DNA of 64,000 nt from Succinatimonas hippei (lineage in GTDB: Bacteria; Pseudomonadota; Gammaproteobacteria; Enterobacterales; Succinivibrionaceae): contig SFGV01000001.1 in assembly GCA_004557545.1 (NCBI GenBank), forward strand, positions 1 through 64,000, read 5' to 3'. The number at the start of each line of letters is the position of its first letter. The stretch's first letter is position 1. Made by a program: the position numbers and the translations under genes. Positions 45,209 to 54,804 of the stretch are shown in pieces. Below the pieces are notes generated by a model that did not search any database, was not told the DNA's origin, and worked only from the letters and a program-made list of their open reading frames with translations.

Positions 45209-45940
45209 ATGCTCAACGGAGCGAGAGCCTACAGGGCTTACAGCAGGAACGATTTGGATACGCGGGTGGAGCAGTACGCTCCGCTAGTCAAGCGTATCGC
45301 CCTGCACCTGAAAGCGAGGTTGCCGGCAAGCGTTGAGCTTGATGATCTCATTCAGTCCGGAATGCTCGGTCTCATGGACGCGGTGTCACATTTTGAAGAT
45401 GGCCATGGCGCGTCCTTTGAAACTTATGCGACCATAAGGATCCGTGGCGCGATGATCGATGAGATGCGCCAGTCGGACTGGGCTCCGCGCTCAGTGCATC
45501 AGGGAACAAGGCAGATAGCTGACGCCGTTACCCGTCTGTCAGGACGGCTGGGGCGTCAGCCTACTGATACTGAAATCGCCGCGGAGCTTGGAGTAAGCAA
45601 CGAGAAATACCGGCAGATGCTGCTTGACTCGTCTACCTCGCAGATCATAGGAATTGATGATCTGGGGGTGACTGAGGACGTTATAAGTGACTCTCAGGAT
45701 CACCGTCAGGACAAGCTCTTTGAGCTGCTTGCGACATCAGAGTTCAAAAAAGCGCTCGCCAAGGCCATATCAAGCCTTCCGGTGCGCGAGCAGCAGGTAT
45801 TGTCGCTTTATTACGATGAGGAATTGAACCTCAAGGAGATCGGAAAGGTTCTGGATCTCTCTGAGTCAAGGATCTGCCAGATAATGTCACAATCAATGGC
45901 AAGATTGAGATCTGCGTTGCGAGATTGGCGCAAAAGCTAG
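45209..45940 (+). CDS. fliA: Flagellar sigma factor FliA (sigma-28)
   Basis: RNA polymerase sigma factor for late flagellar and chemotaxis genes. 243 residues: region 2 with YAPLVKRIALHLKARLPASVELDDLIQSG (residues ~17-45) and RIRGAMIDEMRQSDWAPRSV, region 3, and region 4 with LPVREQQVLSLYYDEELNLKEIGKVLDLSESRICQI (~185-220). Two sigma-28 promoters are visible in the window (461-487 and 45949-45975). The anti-sigma flgM is not in the window. Confidence 0.96.
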   Translation: MLNGARAYRAYSRNDLDTRVEQYAPLVKRIALHLKARLPASVELDDLIQSGMLGLMDAVSHFEDGHGASFETYATIRIRGAMIDEMRQSDWAPRSVHQGTRQIADAVTRLSGRLGRQPTDTEIAAELGVSNEKYRQMLLDSSTSQIIGIDDLGVTEDVISDSQDHRQDKLFELLATSEFKKALAKAISSLPVREQQVLSLYYDEELNLKEIGKVLDLSESRICQIMSQSMARLRSALRDWRKS

Positions 45941-45948
45941 GTTATTGT

Positions 45949-45975
45949 TAAACATTCAAACTGAAAAGCCGTTAA
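45949..45975 (+). promoter_or_regulatory. Sigma-28 promoter of the chemotaxis operon
   Basis: TAAA (45949-45952), exactly 15 bases, GCCGTTAA (45968-45975). Identical -10 and spacing to the fliS promoter. It starts only 9 bases after the fliA stop and feeds cheY onward. Confidence 0.82.
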
Positions 45976-46080
45976 GTTTAGACGAGACGGCAAATGGGTT
46001 TTCAGAATGAGCGGATTTTAGCGCCCATCCTGAATAACTAAGGAATAGCCGCAGGTAAAGCTGTGGCCGAGGAGCTAACC

Positions 46081-46464
46081 TTGGATAAGAACATAAAAAT
46101 CCTGATCGTGGATGATTTTTCCACAATGCGCCGCATTATTAAAAATCTGTTGCGCGATCTCGGATATAACAATACATACGAGGCTGATGACGGCGCCACC
46201 GCGCTTCCTATGCTTGAGTCAGGTGACTTTCAGTTTGTGATCACTGACTGGAACATGCCGATCATGCAGGGTATTGATCTGTTGCGCAACATTCGCAAAA
46301 GCCCCAAGTTGCGCGCGATGCCGGTACTTATGGTAACGGCTGAGGCCAAGCGCGATCAGATCATTGAGGCCGCCAAGGCCGGAGTGAACGGCTATATAGT
46401 CAAGCCTTTCACCGCGGCGACTCTGAAATCCAAGCTTGACAAGATCTTCGAGCGCTTTAACTAG
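46081..46464 (+). CDS. cheY: Chemotaxis response regulator CheY
   Basis: Single receiver domain that, when phosphorylated by CheA, binds the flagellar switch. 127 residues from TTG at 46081, chosen because GAGGAGCTAACC precedes it and polar-flagellate CheYs start [18 protein letters not shown]; a GTG at 46063 would add six unsupported residues. Asp11-Asp12, phosphoacceptor Asp56 (ITDWNMP), Thr in VTAEA, and Lys in VKPF are all present. Confidence 0.96.
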   Translation: MDKNIKILIVDDFSTMRRIIKNLLRDLGYNNTYEADDGATALPMLESGDFQFVITDWNMPIMQGIDLLRNIRKSPKLRAMPVLMVTAEAKRDQIIEAAKAGVNGYIVKPFTAATLKSKLDKIFERFN

Positions 46465-46476
46465 CAGGCGGGAAAC

Positions 46477-47232
46477 ATGACAACGACAAACGAAACCGCC
46501 AAACGTCATCTGACGGTTGATGATGTCGATGACATACGTGATCTGCTTGAGGCGGGTATGCTTGACGCGGCCGAGGAAAAGTTCTGGGAAGTCGCTCAGG
46601 AGCTCCGGCACGACGCGATTTATGACGCGGTAGGTAACCTGACCCGTGATATTCATGACGCGATCATGGAGTTTACCGAGGATCAGCGCATTCAGGTCAT
46701 TGCCAAAGTAGAGATGCCAATAGCCTCAGAGAGGCTTAAAAACATCATCTCGATGACCGGAGACGCGGCCAACGCCACACTTGACGCCGTTGACAAATGC
46801 GAACCGCTCATCAGAAATCTCACAGCTACCATCGACAGTCTGCTTCCAACATGGCAGGAACTCATGAACGGACAGATAGACCGCTACACCTTTGTAAACC
46901 TCTGTCACAAGGTTGACAATCTGATCATAAAGACTCAGAAGGGCGCGAACGACCTTTCAGATCAGCTTACCAAGATCATGATGGCTCAGGGCTATCAGGA
47001 TCTCACAGGCCAGATGCTTCAGAAAGTCATCAAGCTTGTGTCCGAGGTTGAAGACAAGCTTGTGAACTTCCTCGTAACCTTCGGCAAAGGCAAGGATACA
47101 GAGAGTTTAACGGCTGCACAGACTACCGGGACGGCTCCGCAGGGACCGGCCACGGAGACGCAGAAGAAGACCGAGGACATCGCCTCATCGCAGGATGACG
47201 TTGATGACCTGCTGGCAAGTCTCGGCTTCTGA
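46477..47232 (+). CDS. cheZ: CheY-P phosphatase CheZ
   Basis: Speeds dephosphorylation of CheY. 251 residues, mainly long helices forming a hairpin; the catalytic segment is GYQDLTGQMLQKVI with the essential Asp and Gln. The extreme C-terminus DDVDDLLASLGF is the CheY-binding tail, nearly the same as in E. coli CheZ. Follows cheY by 12 bases. Confidence 0.95.
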   Translation: MTTTNETAKRHLTVDDVDDIRDLLEAGMLDAAEEKFWEVAQELRHDAIYDAVGNLTRDIHDAIMEFTEDQRIQVIAKVEMPIASERLKNIISMTGDAANATLDAVDKCEPLIRNLTATIDSLLPTWQELMNGQIDRYTFVNLCHKVDNLIIKTQKGANDLSDQLTKIMMAQGYQDLTGQMLQKVIKLVSEVEDKLVNFLVTFGKGKDTESLTAAQTTGTAPQGPATETQKKTEDIASSQDDVDDLLASLGF

Positions 47233-47249
47233 TTTAGGAGAACTTATAA

Positions 47250-49277
47250 ATGGATGAGGAAATTCTGCAGGACTTTATAGTCGAGGCTGGCGAAATCATC
47301 GAAAAGCTTGACGAGCAGCTGGTCCAGATAGAGAAAACCCCGGACGACAAAGATCTCCTGAACGCTATATTCCGCGGTTTCCATACCGTAAAGGGCGGTG
47401 CGGGCTTCCTTCAGCTGACAAGTCTCGTTGAGGTCTGCCACGCGGCCGAAAGCCTGTTTGACGAGCTGCGTAACGGGCGTATCAAGATGAGCTCGGATCT
47501 CATGGATGCGGTGCTTGCCGCGTACGATGAGATAAGCGCGATGTTCGAGAATGTCAAAAACGGCGAGCCGCTTCCCGAGCCTCCAAAGGAGCTGATAGAC
47601 CGCCTGCACGCTCTGGCGGCGGGCAAGAGCGCGGGCGCGGCTCCCGCTCCCGCCGCGGCGGCCCCGGCCGCTCCGGCTCCGGCGCCAGCTCCCGCCGCCC
47701 CGGCAGCGCCGGCCGCCCCCGCCGCGAGCGCCGCCCCTGCCCAGAACAGCGAAGGCGGTTCAATTGACGATATAACCGAAGAGGAATTTGAGGCTCTGCT
47801 TGACCAGCTTCACGGCAAGGGCAACGCCCCCGGCAGTGAAAATGACAAGCTTGAAAAGGCAATTGAGGCCAACGGCGGCGGCGATGTAACCGATCAGCAG
47901 TTTGACGAGCTGTTAAAGAACGCGAAGGCTACCGCGCCTCAGGCGCAGGCTCCGCAGGCGGCGCCGGCGGCTCCCGCTCCCGCGCCTGCCCCAGCGGCTC
48001 CAGCGCCAGCCGCGGCTCCTGCCCCCGCTCCGGCCGCTTCAGCCAAAGCCCCCTCAGCCAAAGCTCCTGCCGCCCACATGGCAAAGCCTGAGGCCGAGAC
48101 CACCGTCCGTGTCGACACCAAGGTGCTTGATGACATCATGAACATGGTCGGCGAGCTGGTGCTGGTGCGTAACCGCCTTCTGAACATGGCCGCTCACCGC
48201 AGTGATCATGAAATGAGCAAGGCCATATCAAACCTTGATGTGGTTACAGGCGATCTGCAGGCGGCAGTGATGAAGACCCGCATGCAACCTGTAAAGAAGG
48301 TATTCGGACGCTTCCCACGCGTGGTGCGTGATCTCGCAAGACAGCTTGGCAAGAAGATCGAGTTGCGCATGGAAGGCGAGGACACAGAGCTTGACAAGAA
48401 TCTGGTCGACGCGCTCGCCGATCCTATGGTTCACATGGTCAGAAACTGCTGTGACCACGGTATTGAGACCCCTGATGTCAGAAAGTCCATGGGTAAGCCT
48501 GAGACCGGCGTGGTACTGCTTGCCGCGGCCCAGCAGGGTGATCACATACTGTTGCGCATCAGCGATGACGGTGCCGGTATGGATCCTGACGTTCTGCGCT
48601 CGGCCGCCGTGCGCAAGGGCCTTCTGGATCAGGCGTCGGCCGACAGGCTTTCTGATACCGAGGCTCTGGATCTGATCTTCGCGCCAGGCTTCTCCACCAA
48701 CACCGTGGTAACTGATATCTCAGGCCGCGGTGTAGGCATGGACGTGGTCAAGACCAATATCAACAAGCTCAACGGATCGGTAAGAGTGCTCTCGACCTTT
48801 GGCAAGGGAACCACGATTGAGATCAAGGTTCCTCTTACTCTGGCCATTCTCCCGACTATGATGATTTCAGTAAGCAACCATACCTTCGCGTTGCCTCTGA
48901 CGTCAGTATCCGAGATCTTCTACTTAAGCCTTGACAACATGCGCAACGTCGATGGTCTTAACACCATCGTCATACGTGACAAGGCGATACCGCTGTTCTT
49001 CTTAAAGCAGTGGTTTGACGGCGCGCCGATCACCGAGTATATGAAGCACAAGGCTCATATCGTTCTGGTTCAGGTTGGCGCCGCCCAGCTGGTAGGCTTC
49101 GTGGTCGATGAGCTCTTAGGTCAGGAAGAAGTGGTTATAAAGCCGCTTGATAATCTGCTGCGTCATACTCCTGGCATGTCGGGCGCTACCGTAACCTCAG
49201 ATGGAGGTATCGCGCTTATTCTGGATATTCCTGGACTGATGCGCGCTTACGCTCACAAGACCATGGAGAGATTCTGA
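47250..49277 (+). CDS. cheA: Chemotaxis histidine kinase CheA, P2-less type
   Basis: 675 residues. The HPt domain (P1) has phosphorylated His45 in FHTVKGGAGF. Instead of a folded P2 (CheY/CheB docking) domain there are two Ala/Pro-rich linkers (~125-165 and ~227-275) around two short acidic helical motifs, ITEEEFEALLDQL (175-187) and VTDQQFDELLKNA (213-225). Then P3 dimerisation (VLDDIMNMVGELVLVRNRLL), P4 kinase with NCCDHGIE, DDGAGMD and GRGVGMDVV, and P5, a CheW-like domain. Such P2-less CheAs are usual in polar-flagellate gammaproteobacteria. Confidence 0.95.
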   Translation: MDEEILQDFIVEAGEIIEKLDEQLVQIEKTPDDKDLLNAIFRGFHTVKGGAGFLQLTSLVEVCHAAESLFDELRNGRIKMSSDLMDAVLAAYDEISAMFENVKNGEPLPEPPKELIDRLHALAAGKSAGAAPAPAAAAPAAPAPAPAPAAPAAPAAPAASAAPAQNSEGGSIDDITEEEFEALLDQLHGKGNAPGSENDKLEKAIEANGGGDVTDQQFDELLKNAKATAPQAQAPQAAPAAPAPAPAPAAPAPAAAPAPAPAASAKAPSAKAPAAHMAKPEAETTVRVDTKVLDDIMNMVGELVLVRNRLLNMAAHRSDHEMSKAISNLDVVTGDLQAAVMKTRMQPVKKVFGRFPRVVRDLARQLGKKIELRMEGEDTELDKNLVDALADPMVHMVRNCCDHGIETPDVRKSMGKPETGVVLLAAAQQGDHILLRISDDGAGMDPDVLRSAAVRKGLLDQASADRLSDTEALDLIFAPGFSTNTVVTDISGRGVGMDVVKTNINKLNGSVRVLSTFGKGTTIEIKVPLTLAILPTMMISVSNHTFALPLTSVSEIFYLSLDNMRNVDGLNTIVIRDKAIPLFFLKQWFDGAPITEYMKHKAHIVLVQVGAAQLVGFVVDELLGQEEVVIKPLDNLLRHTPGMSGATVTSDGGIALILDIPGLMRAYAHKTMERF

Positions 49278-49331
49278 GCGGCGGGCTTTCAGGACAGATA
49301 GTTACATAAGAAAGAGAACAAGGCAAACAAC

Positions 49332-50540
49332 ATGTCAATCAAGGTGTTAATAGTTGATGACTCTTCGTTTTTCAGGAAGAGACTTAACGAGATAATTTCA
49401 GGCGATCCCATGCTCGAGGTCGTAGGCGAGGCCGCAGACGGCAAGGAAGGAGTTGAAAAGACCCAGAGCCTCAGGCCTGATGTTGTCACCATGGACGTTG
49501 AGATGCCGGTAATGGACGGTGTCACGGCGGTAAAGGAGATCATGGCCAAATGTCCGACACCTGTGCTGATGTTCTCATCCTTAACCTATGAAGGCGCGGA
49601 TTCGACTTTAAAGGCGCTTGACGCCGGAGCGGTTGATTTCATGCCCAAGAATTTCTCGGACATCGCTCATCGTCGTGAAGAGGCCATCAACAACCTAAGA
49701 AGCCTGATCAAGGCAGCCTCAAGAAGCCGTATGCGCTCGCGCGTAGGCGCCATCTCACGCCCCGCGCTTACCAGCGCCCATCATGCCGAACTGCCCAAAG
49801 TCAAGGCGTCGACCATTTCGACCGCCCCGGGTCCGGCGGTTTCATCTACAACCCGCAATGAGTATGACCGCATCAACAATATGCTCAGTCATGATCAGGG
49901 CAAACCGGCCGCGGCCATGAAGTTCTCCTTTGGAACCCATAAGTCAGAGACTACGGGATACCGTCGCTCCGGGGTACGTCACAGTCTTATAGCCATAGGA
50001 AGCTCGACAGGCGGCCCAATCGCGCTGCAGAACATTATTCCCAAGCTTCCCAAACTGCCGGTTCCGGTGGTTGTGGTACAGCATATGCCGGGAGCTTTTA
50101 CCAAGACCTTCGCGCAGAGGCTTGACGGAATGTCGCAGCTTACCGTAGTTGAGGCCAAGGACGGCGATATCCTTCAGCCGGGCACCTGTTATATAGCGCC
50201 CGGCGGAATGCAGATGATCTTTGAGCGCGCGGGCACCAGCGCCAGAGTCAGGATCTTAAAGGACAACGGCAGGGTATCCTACAATCCGTGCGTCGATGTC
50301 TCGTTCGCCTCGCTATCCCAGATCTACGGCGGCAGGATCCTCGCGATGATCCTGACCGGCATGGGATCTGACGGCTGTGAGGGTTGCCGGATGATGAAGC
50401 AGAAAGGATCGGTTATCTGGGCTCAGAACGAGGATACCTGCGTGGTCTACGGAATGCCGCAGGCGATCGTCAACGCCGGGGTGGCGGATCTGGTGCTGCC
50501 GCTTGATGAAATTGCTGATGATATAGTCAAGGAATTCTGA
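49332..50540 (+). CDS. cheB: Protein-glutamate methylesterase CheB
   Basis: Removes methyl groups from chemoreceptors for adaptation. 402 residues: receiver domain with VDDSSFFRKRL and phosphoacceptor Asp55 in TMDVEMPVMDG, a linker of about 90 residues, and the methylesterase domain with AIGSSTGGPIALQ (catalytic Ser ~225), VVQHMPGAFT (His ~251) and LTGMGSDG (Asp). The longer linker is normal for this group. cheR is not in the window. Confidence 0.96.
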   Translation: MSIKVLIVDDSSFFRKRLNEIISGDPMLEVVGEAADGKEGVEKTQSLRPDVVTMDVEMPVMDGVTAVKEIMAKCPTPVLMFSSLTYEGADSTLKALDAGAVDFMPKNFSDIAHRREEAINNLRSLIKAASRSRMRSRVGAISRPALTSAHHAELPKVKASTISTAPGPAVSSTTRNEYDRINNMLSHDQGKPAAAMKFSFGTHKSETTGYRRSGVRHSLIAIGSSTGGPIALQNIIPKLPKLPVPVVVVQHMPGAFTKTFAQRLDGMSQLTVVEAKDGDILQPGTCYIAPGGMQMIFERAGTSARVRILKDNGRVSYNPCVDVSFASLSQIYGGRILAMILTGMGSDGCEGCRMMKQKGSVIWAQNEDTCVVYGMPQAIVNAGVADLVLPLDEIADDIVKEF

Positions 50541-50566
50541 TCCTGACTCTAAATAAGGGGTAACGC

Positions 50567-51313
50567 ATGAACCTACTGGGTACGTTCTTAGGCATTGGGT
50601 GCATTATTGCGTCAATGCTTATCGAGGGCACCTCCCCCGGGATCCTCATTAATCTCTCGGCATTTCTGGTCGTGGTGGGAGCGTCAACCTGCGCGTGTTT
50701 CGTGCAGTTTCCTCTTCCGGTATTCATCGGTTCCTTAAAGCAGTTTCTGTGGGTGGTGGCGCCGCCGCATTATAATTTTGACGCTCAGGTTGAGTTGCTC
50801 ATTTCAATGTCGACAACCGCGCGTCAGCAGGGTCTGCTGGCGCTTGAGAACTCAGTGGGTTCGGCAAACGATGACTTCACGCGTGACGGGATCCAGATGA
50901 TCGTTGACGGCGTGGATAAAGACGCCATGCAGGCTCTGATGGAAAACGCCATCTCAATTCAGGAGGAAAAAGAGAACGACGGAGTCAAATTCTTCGAATC
51001 GCTGGGAGGTTTCTCTCCTACCATGGGTATTATCGGCGCCGTGCTAGGTCTTATTCACGCCATGTCACTTTTGGATCGTCCTGATCTGTTAGGACCCTCG
51101 GTCGCTACCGCGTTCGTCGCGACAATTTACGGTCTGGTGTTCGCAAACCTTATAGCTCTTCCGTCTTCAGGTCGTATTAAAGCATGTGTTACGGATGGGA
51201 CAAAATACCGGGTCATGACCATGGAAGGACTGGTTTCAATAGCCGCGGGAGAAAACTCAATGATGCTAAAACGCCGCATGGCCGTATATACCGGTCAGAA
51301 AGAAGCGCAGTGA
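50567..51313 (+). CDS. motC: Flagellar stator protein, MotA/MotC family
   Basis: 248-residue MotA/PomA-type stator subunit: two N-terminal helices, a cytoplasmic loop with charged residues (KFFESLGGFSPTMGIIGAVLGLIHAM begins the third helix, residue ~140) and a fourth helix near FVATIYGLVFANLIALP. With the next gene it forms an ion channel that drives the flagellar motor. Order cheB-motC-motD is that of Pseudomonas, where a second stator set (MotAB) lies elsewhere. Ion type not deducible. Confidence 0.92.
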   Translation: MNLLGTFLGIGCIIASMLIEGTSPGILINLSAFLVVVGASTCACFVQFPLPVFIGSLKQFLWVVAPPHYNFDAQVELLISMSTTARQQGLLALENSVGSANDDFTRDGIQMIVDGVDKDAMQALMENAISIQEEKENDGVKFFESLGGFSPTMGIIGAVLGLIHAMSLLDRPDLLGPSVATAFVATIYGLVFANLIALPSSGRIKACVTDGTKYRVMTMEGLVSIAAGENSMMLKRRMAVYTGQKEAQ

Positions 51314-51330
51314 TCTGACGGATATAAGCC

Positions 51331-52527
51331 ATGGCAATAAAGAAAAAACCGGAAAAACCGGCTAACCTTGAGCGCTGGATGGTGTCATACGCCGACTTTA
51401 TGACACTGCTGTTCGCGGTTTTCGTGGTGCTTTACGCGTTTGCCATGGCCAAACAGTCTGAAGCGCAGTCGATGGCGCAGTCGGTAGCCCAGGCGTTTAA
51501 TGAAAGTCTGGTGACTTCTACAGGTGGAGTGCTGTTGATCCCAGGTTCGCTTGAGGAGAAGATCAACCGAGAGGCACAGCAGGCTCAGAAAGAGGCCGCG
51601 CAGTCCCAGCCTCAGGTGCGCAGTGAGGAAAACGGCGGCACCATTATGAATTTCACCAGCGCCGGATCGCCTGACAATGACACTCCCAATACCGCGGGTG
51701 GCGCGTCTGGCGAGGATCTCGGCCGCAGTGGTCAGAGCATGTCTGACGTTTCAAAGGCGTCGGGTGAACTCATAGTATCTGACAGCAAATCCCGCTCTCA
51801 GGGCTCGCCGCATACTGAAAAGCCCACCGGAGGGTCTGACTCGGGAGCGGGCGGATTTACCCCGGGCGGACAATCTGACGAGAAAGCCAACGGTGGACAC
51901 AGTAGCGAGGAGAGTTCCAAACCAGGTGAGGGAAAACTTGGACAGCCTTTTGATTCGATACGCAAGTCGGTATCAGAAAGCCTCGCCAGTACCGGAGCTG
52001 CCAAGGAAATCGAGATTGAGGAGGATCAGCACTGGCTTACCCTCAATATCAACTCCGGCATGCTTTTCGCCGAAGGTTCCGCCTCGATACTATCAGCCTC
52101 TCGTCCTTTAATAGCCAAGATAGCGGTGGCACTCGCCCAGGTTAACAACTATGTCAGAATTCGCGGGTATACCGATGACAGCTTTATCCCAAATGGGATC
52201 TACAAAAATTCCTGGCAGCTGTCGGCGGCGCGTTCCATCAGCGTCTTAAATGAGCTGGTCGCTGACGGCATAGCGCCTTCACGCATGGCCGTTGAGGCCT
52301 ACGGACAATACGCGCCGCTGGTTTCAAACGCCACTTCGGCGGGCCGGGCGCGCAACCGCCGCGTGGTTGTAGCCATCTCACGTTACGCGGTTGAAAACAA
52401 TGACAAACTCAATGTGGTGCAGGACGCGAACGACGCCGCGCCTTCTACATCAGGTCAGGCCGGTTCAGGTTCAGTAGGGGTCTCGCGTGGGGATGACAAT
52501 TCAGTTAACCTGAGTTTTGGACAATAA
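51331..52527 (+). CDS. motD: Flagellar stator protein, MotB/MotD family
   Basis: 398 residues: cytoplasmic N-terminus, single membrane helix WMVSYADFMTLLFAVFVVL with the ion-binding Asp, plug region, then an unusually long Ser/Gly-rich linker (~85-215), and a C-terminal OmpA-like peptidoglycan-binding domain (RGYTDDSF, NWQLSAARS-like NSWQLSAARSISVLNEL, GRARNRRVVVAI). MotB proteins are near 300 residues, so the extra length is the linker. Coupled with motC, 17 bases apart. Confidence 0.92.
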   Translation: MAIKKKPEKPANLERWMVSYADFMTLLFAVFVVLYAFAMAKQSEAQSMAQSVAQAFNESLVTSTGGVLLIPGSLEEKINREAQQAQKEAAQSQPQVRSEENGGTIMNFTSAGSPDNDTPNTAGGASGEDLGRSGQSMSDVSKASGELIVSDSKSRSQGSPHTEKPTGGSDSGAGGFTPGGQSDEKANGGHSSEESSKPGEGKLGQPFDSIRKSVSESLASTGAAKEIEIEEDQHWLTLNINSGMLFAEGSASILSASRPLIAKIAVALAQVNNYVRIRGYTDDSFIPNGIYKNSWQLSAARSISVLNELVADGIAPSRMAVEAYGQYAPLVSNATSAGRARNRRVVVAISRYAVENNDKLNVVQDANDAAPSTSGQAGSGSVGVSRGDDNSVNLSFGQ

Positions 52528-52543
52528 CGCTAAGGAGCATGAA

Positions 52544-53452
52544 GTGCTGGTTTGGGCAGTGGCAAGTCAGAAGGGTGGCGTAGGAAAAACCACCACCGTC
52601 GCCTCCCTGTCAGGTTGGCTTGAGAAGGAAGGTCTTAAAACTCTGGTTATAGACACGGATCCTCATGCCTCTCTGACAGCGTATATGGGCTTTGAGGACG
52701 ATCAGCTCGACCGAAATCTCTATGATATATACAGCGATCGCGAGCTTACCAGGGATAAAGTTCTCGAATGCTGCAAGTCCACTCGTTTTAAGGGACTTGA
52801 TATCATCGGATCGACCATGGCTCTTGCCACGGTTGACCGTCAGCTTTCAGGTCGCGCCGGGGTAGGCAGGATCCTCAAAAAAGCTCTGGAACTCATAGAG
52901 GGGGAGTATGATGTGGCGTTGATCGACTGCCCTCCGGTACTCGGAGCGCTAATGGTCAACGCTCTGGTAGCCTCATCGCTGGTGCTCGTACCGACCCAGA
53001 CTGAATTTCTGGCGTTAAAAGGGCTTGAGGGAATGGTTCGCACATTCGCGATTATGGGTAAGGCCGCCAATGGCTCCCAGATAGACTACATCATTGTTCC
53101 CACGATGTATGACAAGCGCACCCATGCCTCAAATACCTCGCTTGATTTTCTGAAGATTCATTACCGTGATCATCTCTGGTCAGGAGTGATCCCGGTGGAT
53201 ACACTGTTTCGTGAATCAAGCTACCGCAACATCCCGGTTCCGCTTATGGATAAAAAAAGCCGCGGCGGGGAGGCCTACCGCGCCCTGCTTGATTACAGCA
53301 TAGGGCATGAGCTCAGGACCAATCCTTCTCTGGTAACACCCGCGGTGGCCGCCGTGCTCACCGATGACAGCGCCGGGGCTCAGAAAGACAATCATGAGAA
53401 GGAAATTACCGATGATATGAGCAGCATGCTCTCAAACGGGGAGGAGTCCTGA
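52544..53452 (+). CDS. parC: ParA-like ATPase ParC, chemotaxis array positioning
   Basis: 302-residue deviant Walker ATPase: WAVASQKGGVGKTTTVASLSG, VIDTDPHASLTAYMG, DCPPVLGALMVNAL. I take GTG at 52544 because AAGGAG lies six bases upstream and relatives begin MIVWAVANQKGG; a TTG at 52517 inside motD is less likely. In Vibrio and Pseudomonas, the ParA-like protein at this locus holds polar chemoreceptor clusters at the pole and ensures inheritance. The C-terminal 40 residues are acidic and variable. Confidence 0.9.
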   Translation: MLVWAVASQKGGVGKTTTVASLSGWLEKEGLKTLVIDTDPHASLTAYMGFEDDQLDRNLYDIYSDRELTRDKVLECCKSTRFKGLDIIGSTMALATVDRQLSGRAGVGRILKKALELIEGEYDVALIDCPPVLGALMVNALVASSLVLVPTQTEFLALKGLEGMVRTFAIMGKAANGSQIDYIIVPTMYDKRTHASNTSLDFLKIHYRDHLWSGVIPVDTLFRESSYRNIPVPLMDKKSRGGEAYRALLDYSIGHELRTNPSLVTPAVAAVLTDDSAGAQKDNHEKEITDDMSSMLSNGEES

Positions 53453-54714
53453 TGTCAGGGCGTAGCCATTTTCTAGACGAAGAGCAGGCTCTGGAGCAGT
53501 ACTTCAGGCAGATGCTCTCAAGCGCGCCTGACGATGACTCATCTGAGGATCAGGAGAATAAGGCGCCTGAGGATCACCTGCCATGTCCACAGGATCAGCC
53601 CAGTGTGACAGTCTCTCAGAGCGCCGCGCCTGAGGCGGATCTTGCCGCTTCAAAGACCCCAGATCCCGCTAAGGCCGCCAGCTCTGATTATTACGGCACC
53701 GGCATTATTGACGCTCAGAGCTCAGATGAGAGCTTTGAGATGCGGCCGCAGCCTGAGACTCAAAAGGCGGTTGCGCCTGAGGTTTTGCCGCTTGAGAGCG
53801 CTCCGTCCCAGAGCCTTGAAAAGCTTCTGGAGAAGGTAGACGAGAGTACCCAGGGCAAGACAGTTACTCAGACCGCGGTTGAGGTGAAGACACAGACAGG
53901 CGCCAGGACAGAGGAGAAAACCGCCGTCAGCGCCCCTGAGACCGTAACGGAGCTTAAGACCGATACCAAAACTCAAAGCGTGACCGAGCATGCCACAAAA
54001 ACTGTTACGGTAAGCGAGGCTGAAAGCGCCGCCGATCAGGCGATGATCGCTGCCGCTCAGGCTCAGGAGGCGCAGGCCGCGCCACAAGCCTCAGTGGTGA
54101 CCGCCACAGTATCGCAAAGCAAGACAGAGACCAAAACAGCAGAGCAGGTCGTGGATAAAACAGAGCAGGCCCTCTCGCCTGTCGCGCCGCCTGAGCATCC
54201 TGACGATCCGCTTGAGTGGAAGAATATCGATCTTCCGGAGGAATTTCAGGCACTGTTTTTCCTGGTCAAAGGGGTACGCTTCGCCGTTCCGCTTATAGAG
54301 CTGGGCGGGATCTTTGAAACGCCGAAACTTACCAGGCTTTTTGGAAAGCCGGTCTGGTACAAAGGAATGGCCGATATAAGAGGCCGCAAGATCAATGTGG
54401 TTGACACCCTGCGCTGGGTCAAGCCTGACGTAACCTTTGAGAGCGATTACTCCTATCTCATTCTGCTTGGAATGAGCCTGTGGTCTATAGGCTGTGATAC
54501 CCTTGAGGGCAACCGGATCGTAAGGCGCGAGAGCGTCAACTGGAGAACTCAGGCCGGAAGCAGACCCTGGCTTGCCGGCATTGTCAAAAAGGAAATGTGC
54601 GCGCTTATTCATGTCAAGGCGCTGATCGCCATGTTTGAGCGCGGAATGGGGCTGTTACCAAAGGATATGGCGGTAAATGATGCCGAAAATGGTGACGGCC
54701 GTACTGATTTGTAA
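53452..54714 (+). CDS. parP: CheW-domain protein ParP
   Basis: 420 residues: a long Thr/Glu/Ala/Gln-rich, probably disordered N-terminal part (1-260) with repeats such as KTETKTAEQ and TELKTDTKT, then a CheW-like domain (ALFFLVKGVRFAVPLIELGGI, WYKGMADIRGRKINVVDT, WLAGIVKKEMCALIHV). ParP of Vibrio couples ParC to CheA arrays through this domain. It begins at TGATG overlapping the parC stop. Confidence 0.88.
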   Translation: MSGRSHFLDEEQALEQYFRQMLSSAPDDDSSEDQENKAPEDHLPCPQDQPSVTVSQSAAPEADLAASKTPDPAKAASSDYYGTGIIDAQSSDESFEMRPQPETQKAVAPEVLPLESAPSQSLEKLLEKVDESTQGKTVTQTAVEVKTQTGARTEEKTAVSAPETVTELKTDTKTQSVTEHATKTVTVSEAESAADQAMIAAAQAQEAQAAPQASVVTATVSQSKTETKTAEQVVDKTEQALSPVAPPEHPDDPLEWKNIDLPEEFQALFFLVKGVRFAVPLIELGGIFETPKLTRLFGKPVWYKGMADIRGRKINVVDTLRWVKPDVTFESDYSYLILLGMSLWSIGCDTLEGNRIVRRESVNWRTQAGSRPWLAGIVKKEMCALIHVKALIAMFERGMGLLPKDMAVNDAENGDGRTDL

Positions 54715-54804
54715 GGGATTTCGCGTTGCCATACTTTCTTAGGACGGCGCGCGTTGCTAGAATGGATCAAAGGTTCGGAAGAACCGGTATAAGAGGATAA
54801 TCAA

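Noticed and set aside
50567..52527. The stator pair as ExbBD/TolQR instead of MotAB
   Set aside because: The second protein has the MotB-type YADFMTLL helix plus an OmpA domain, and the pair sits in the chemotaxis operon.
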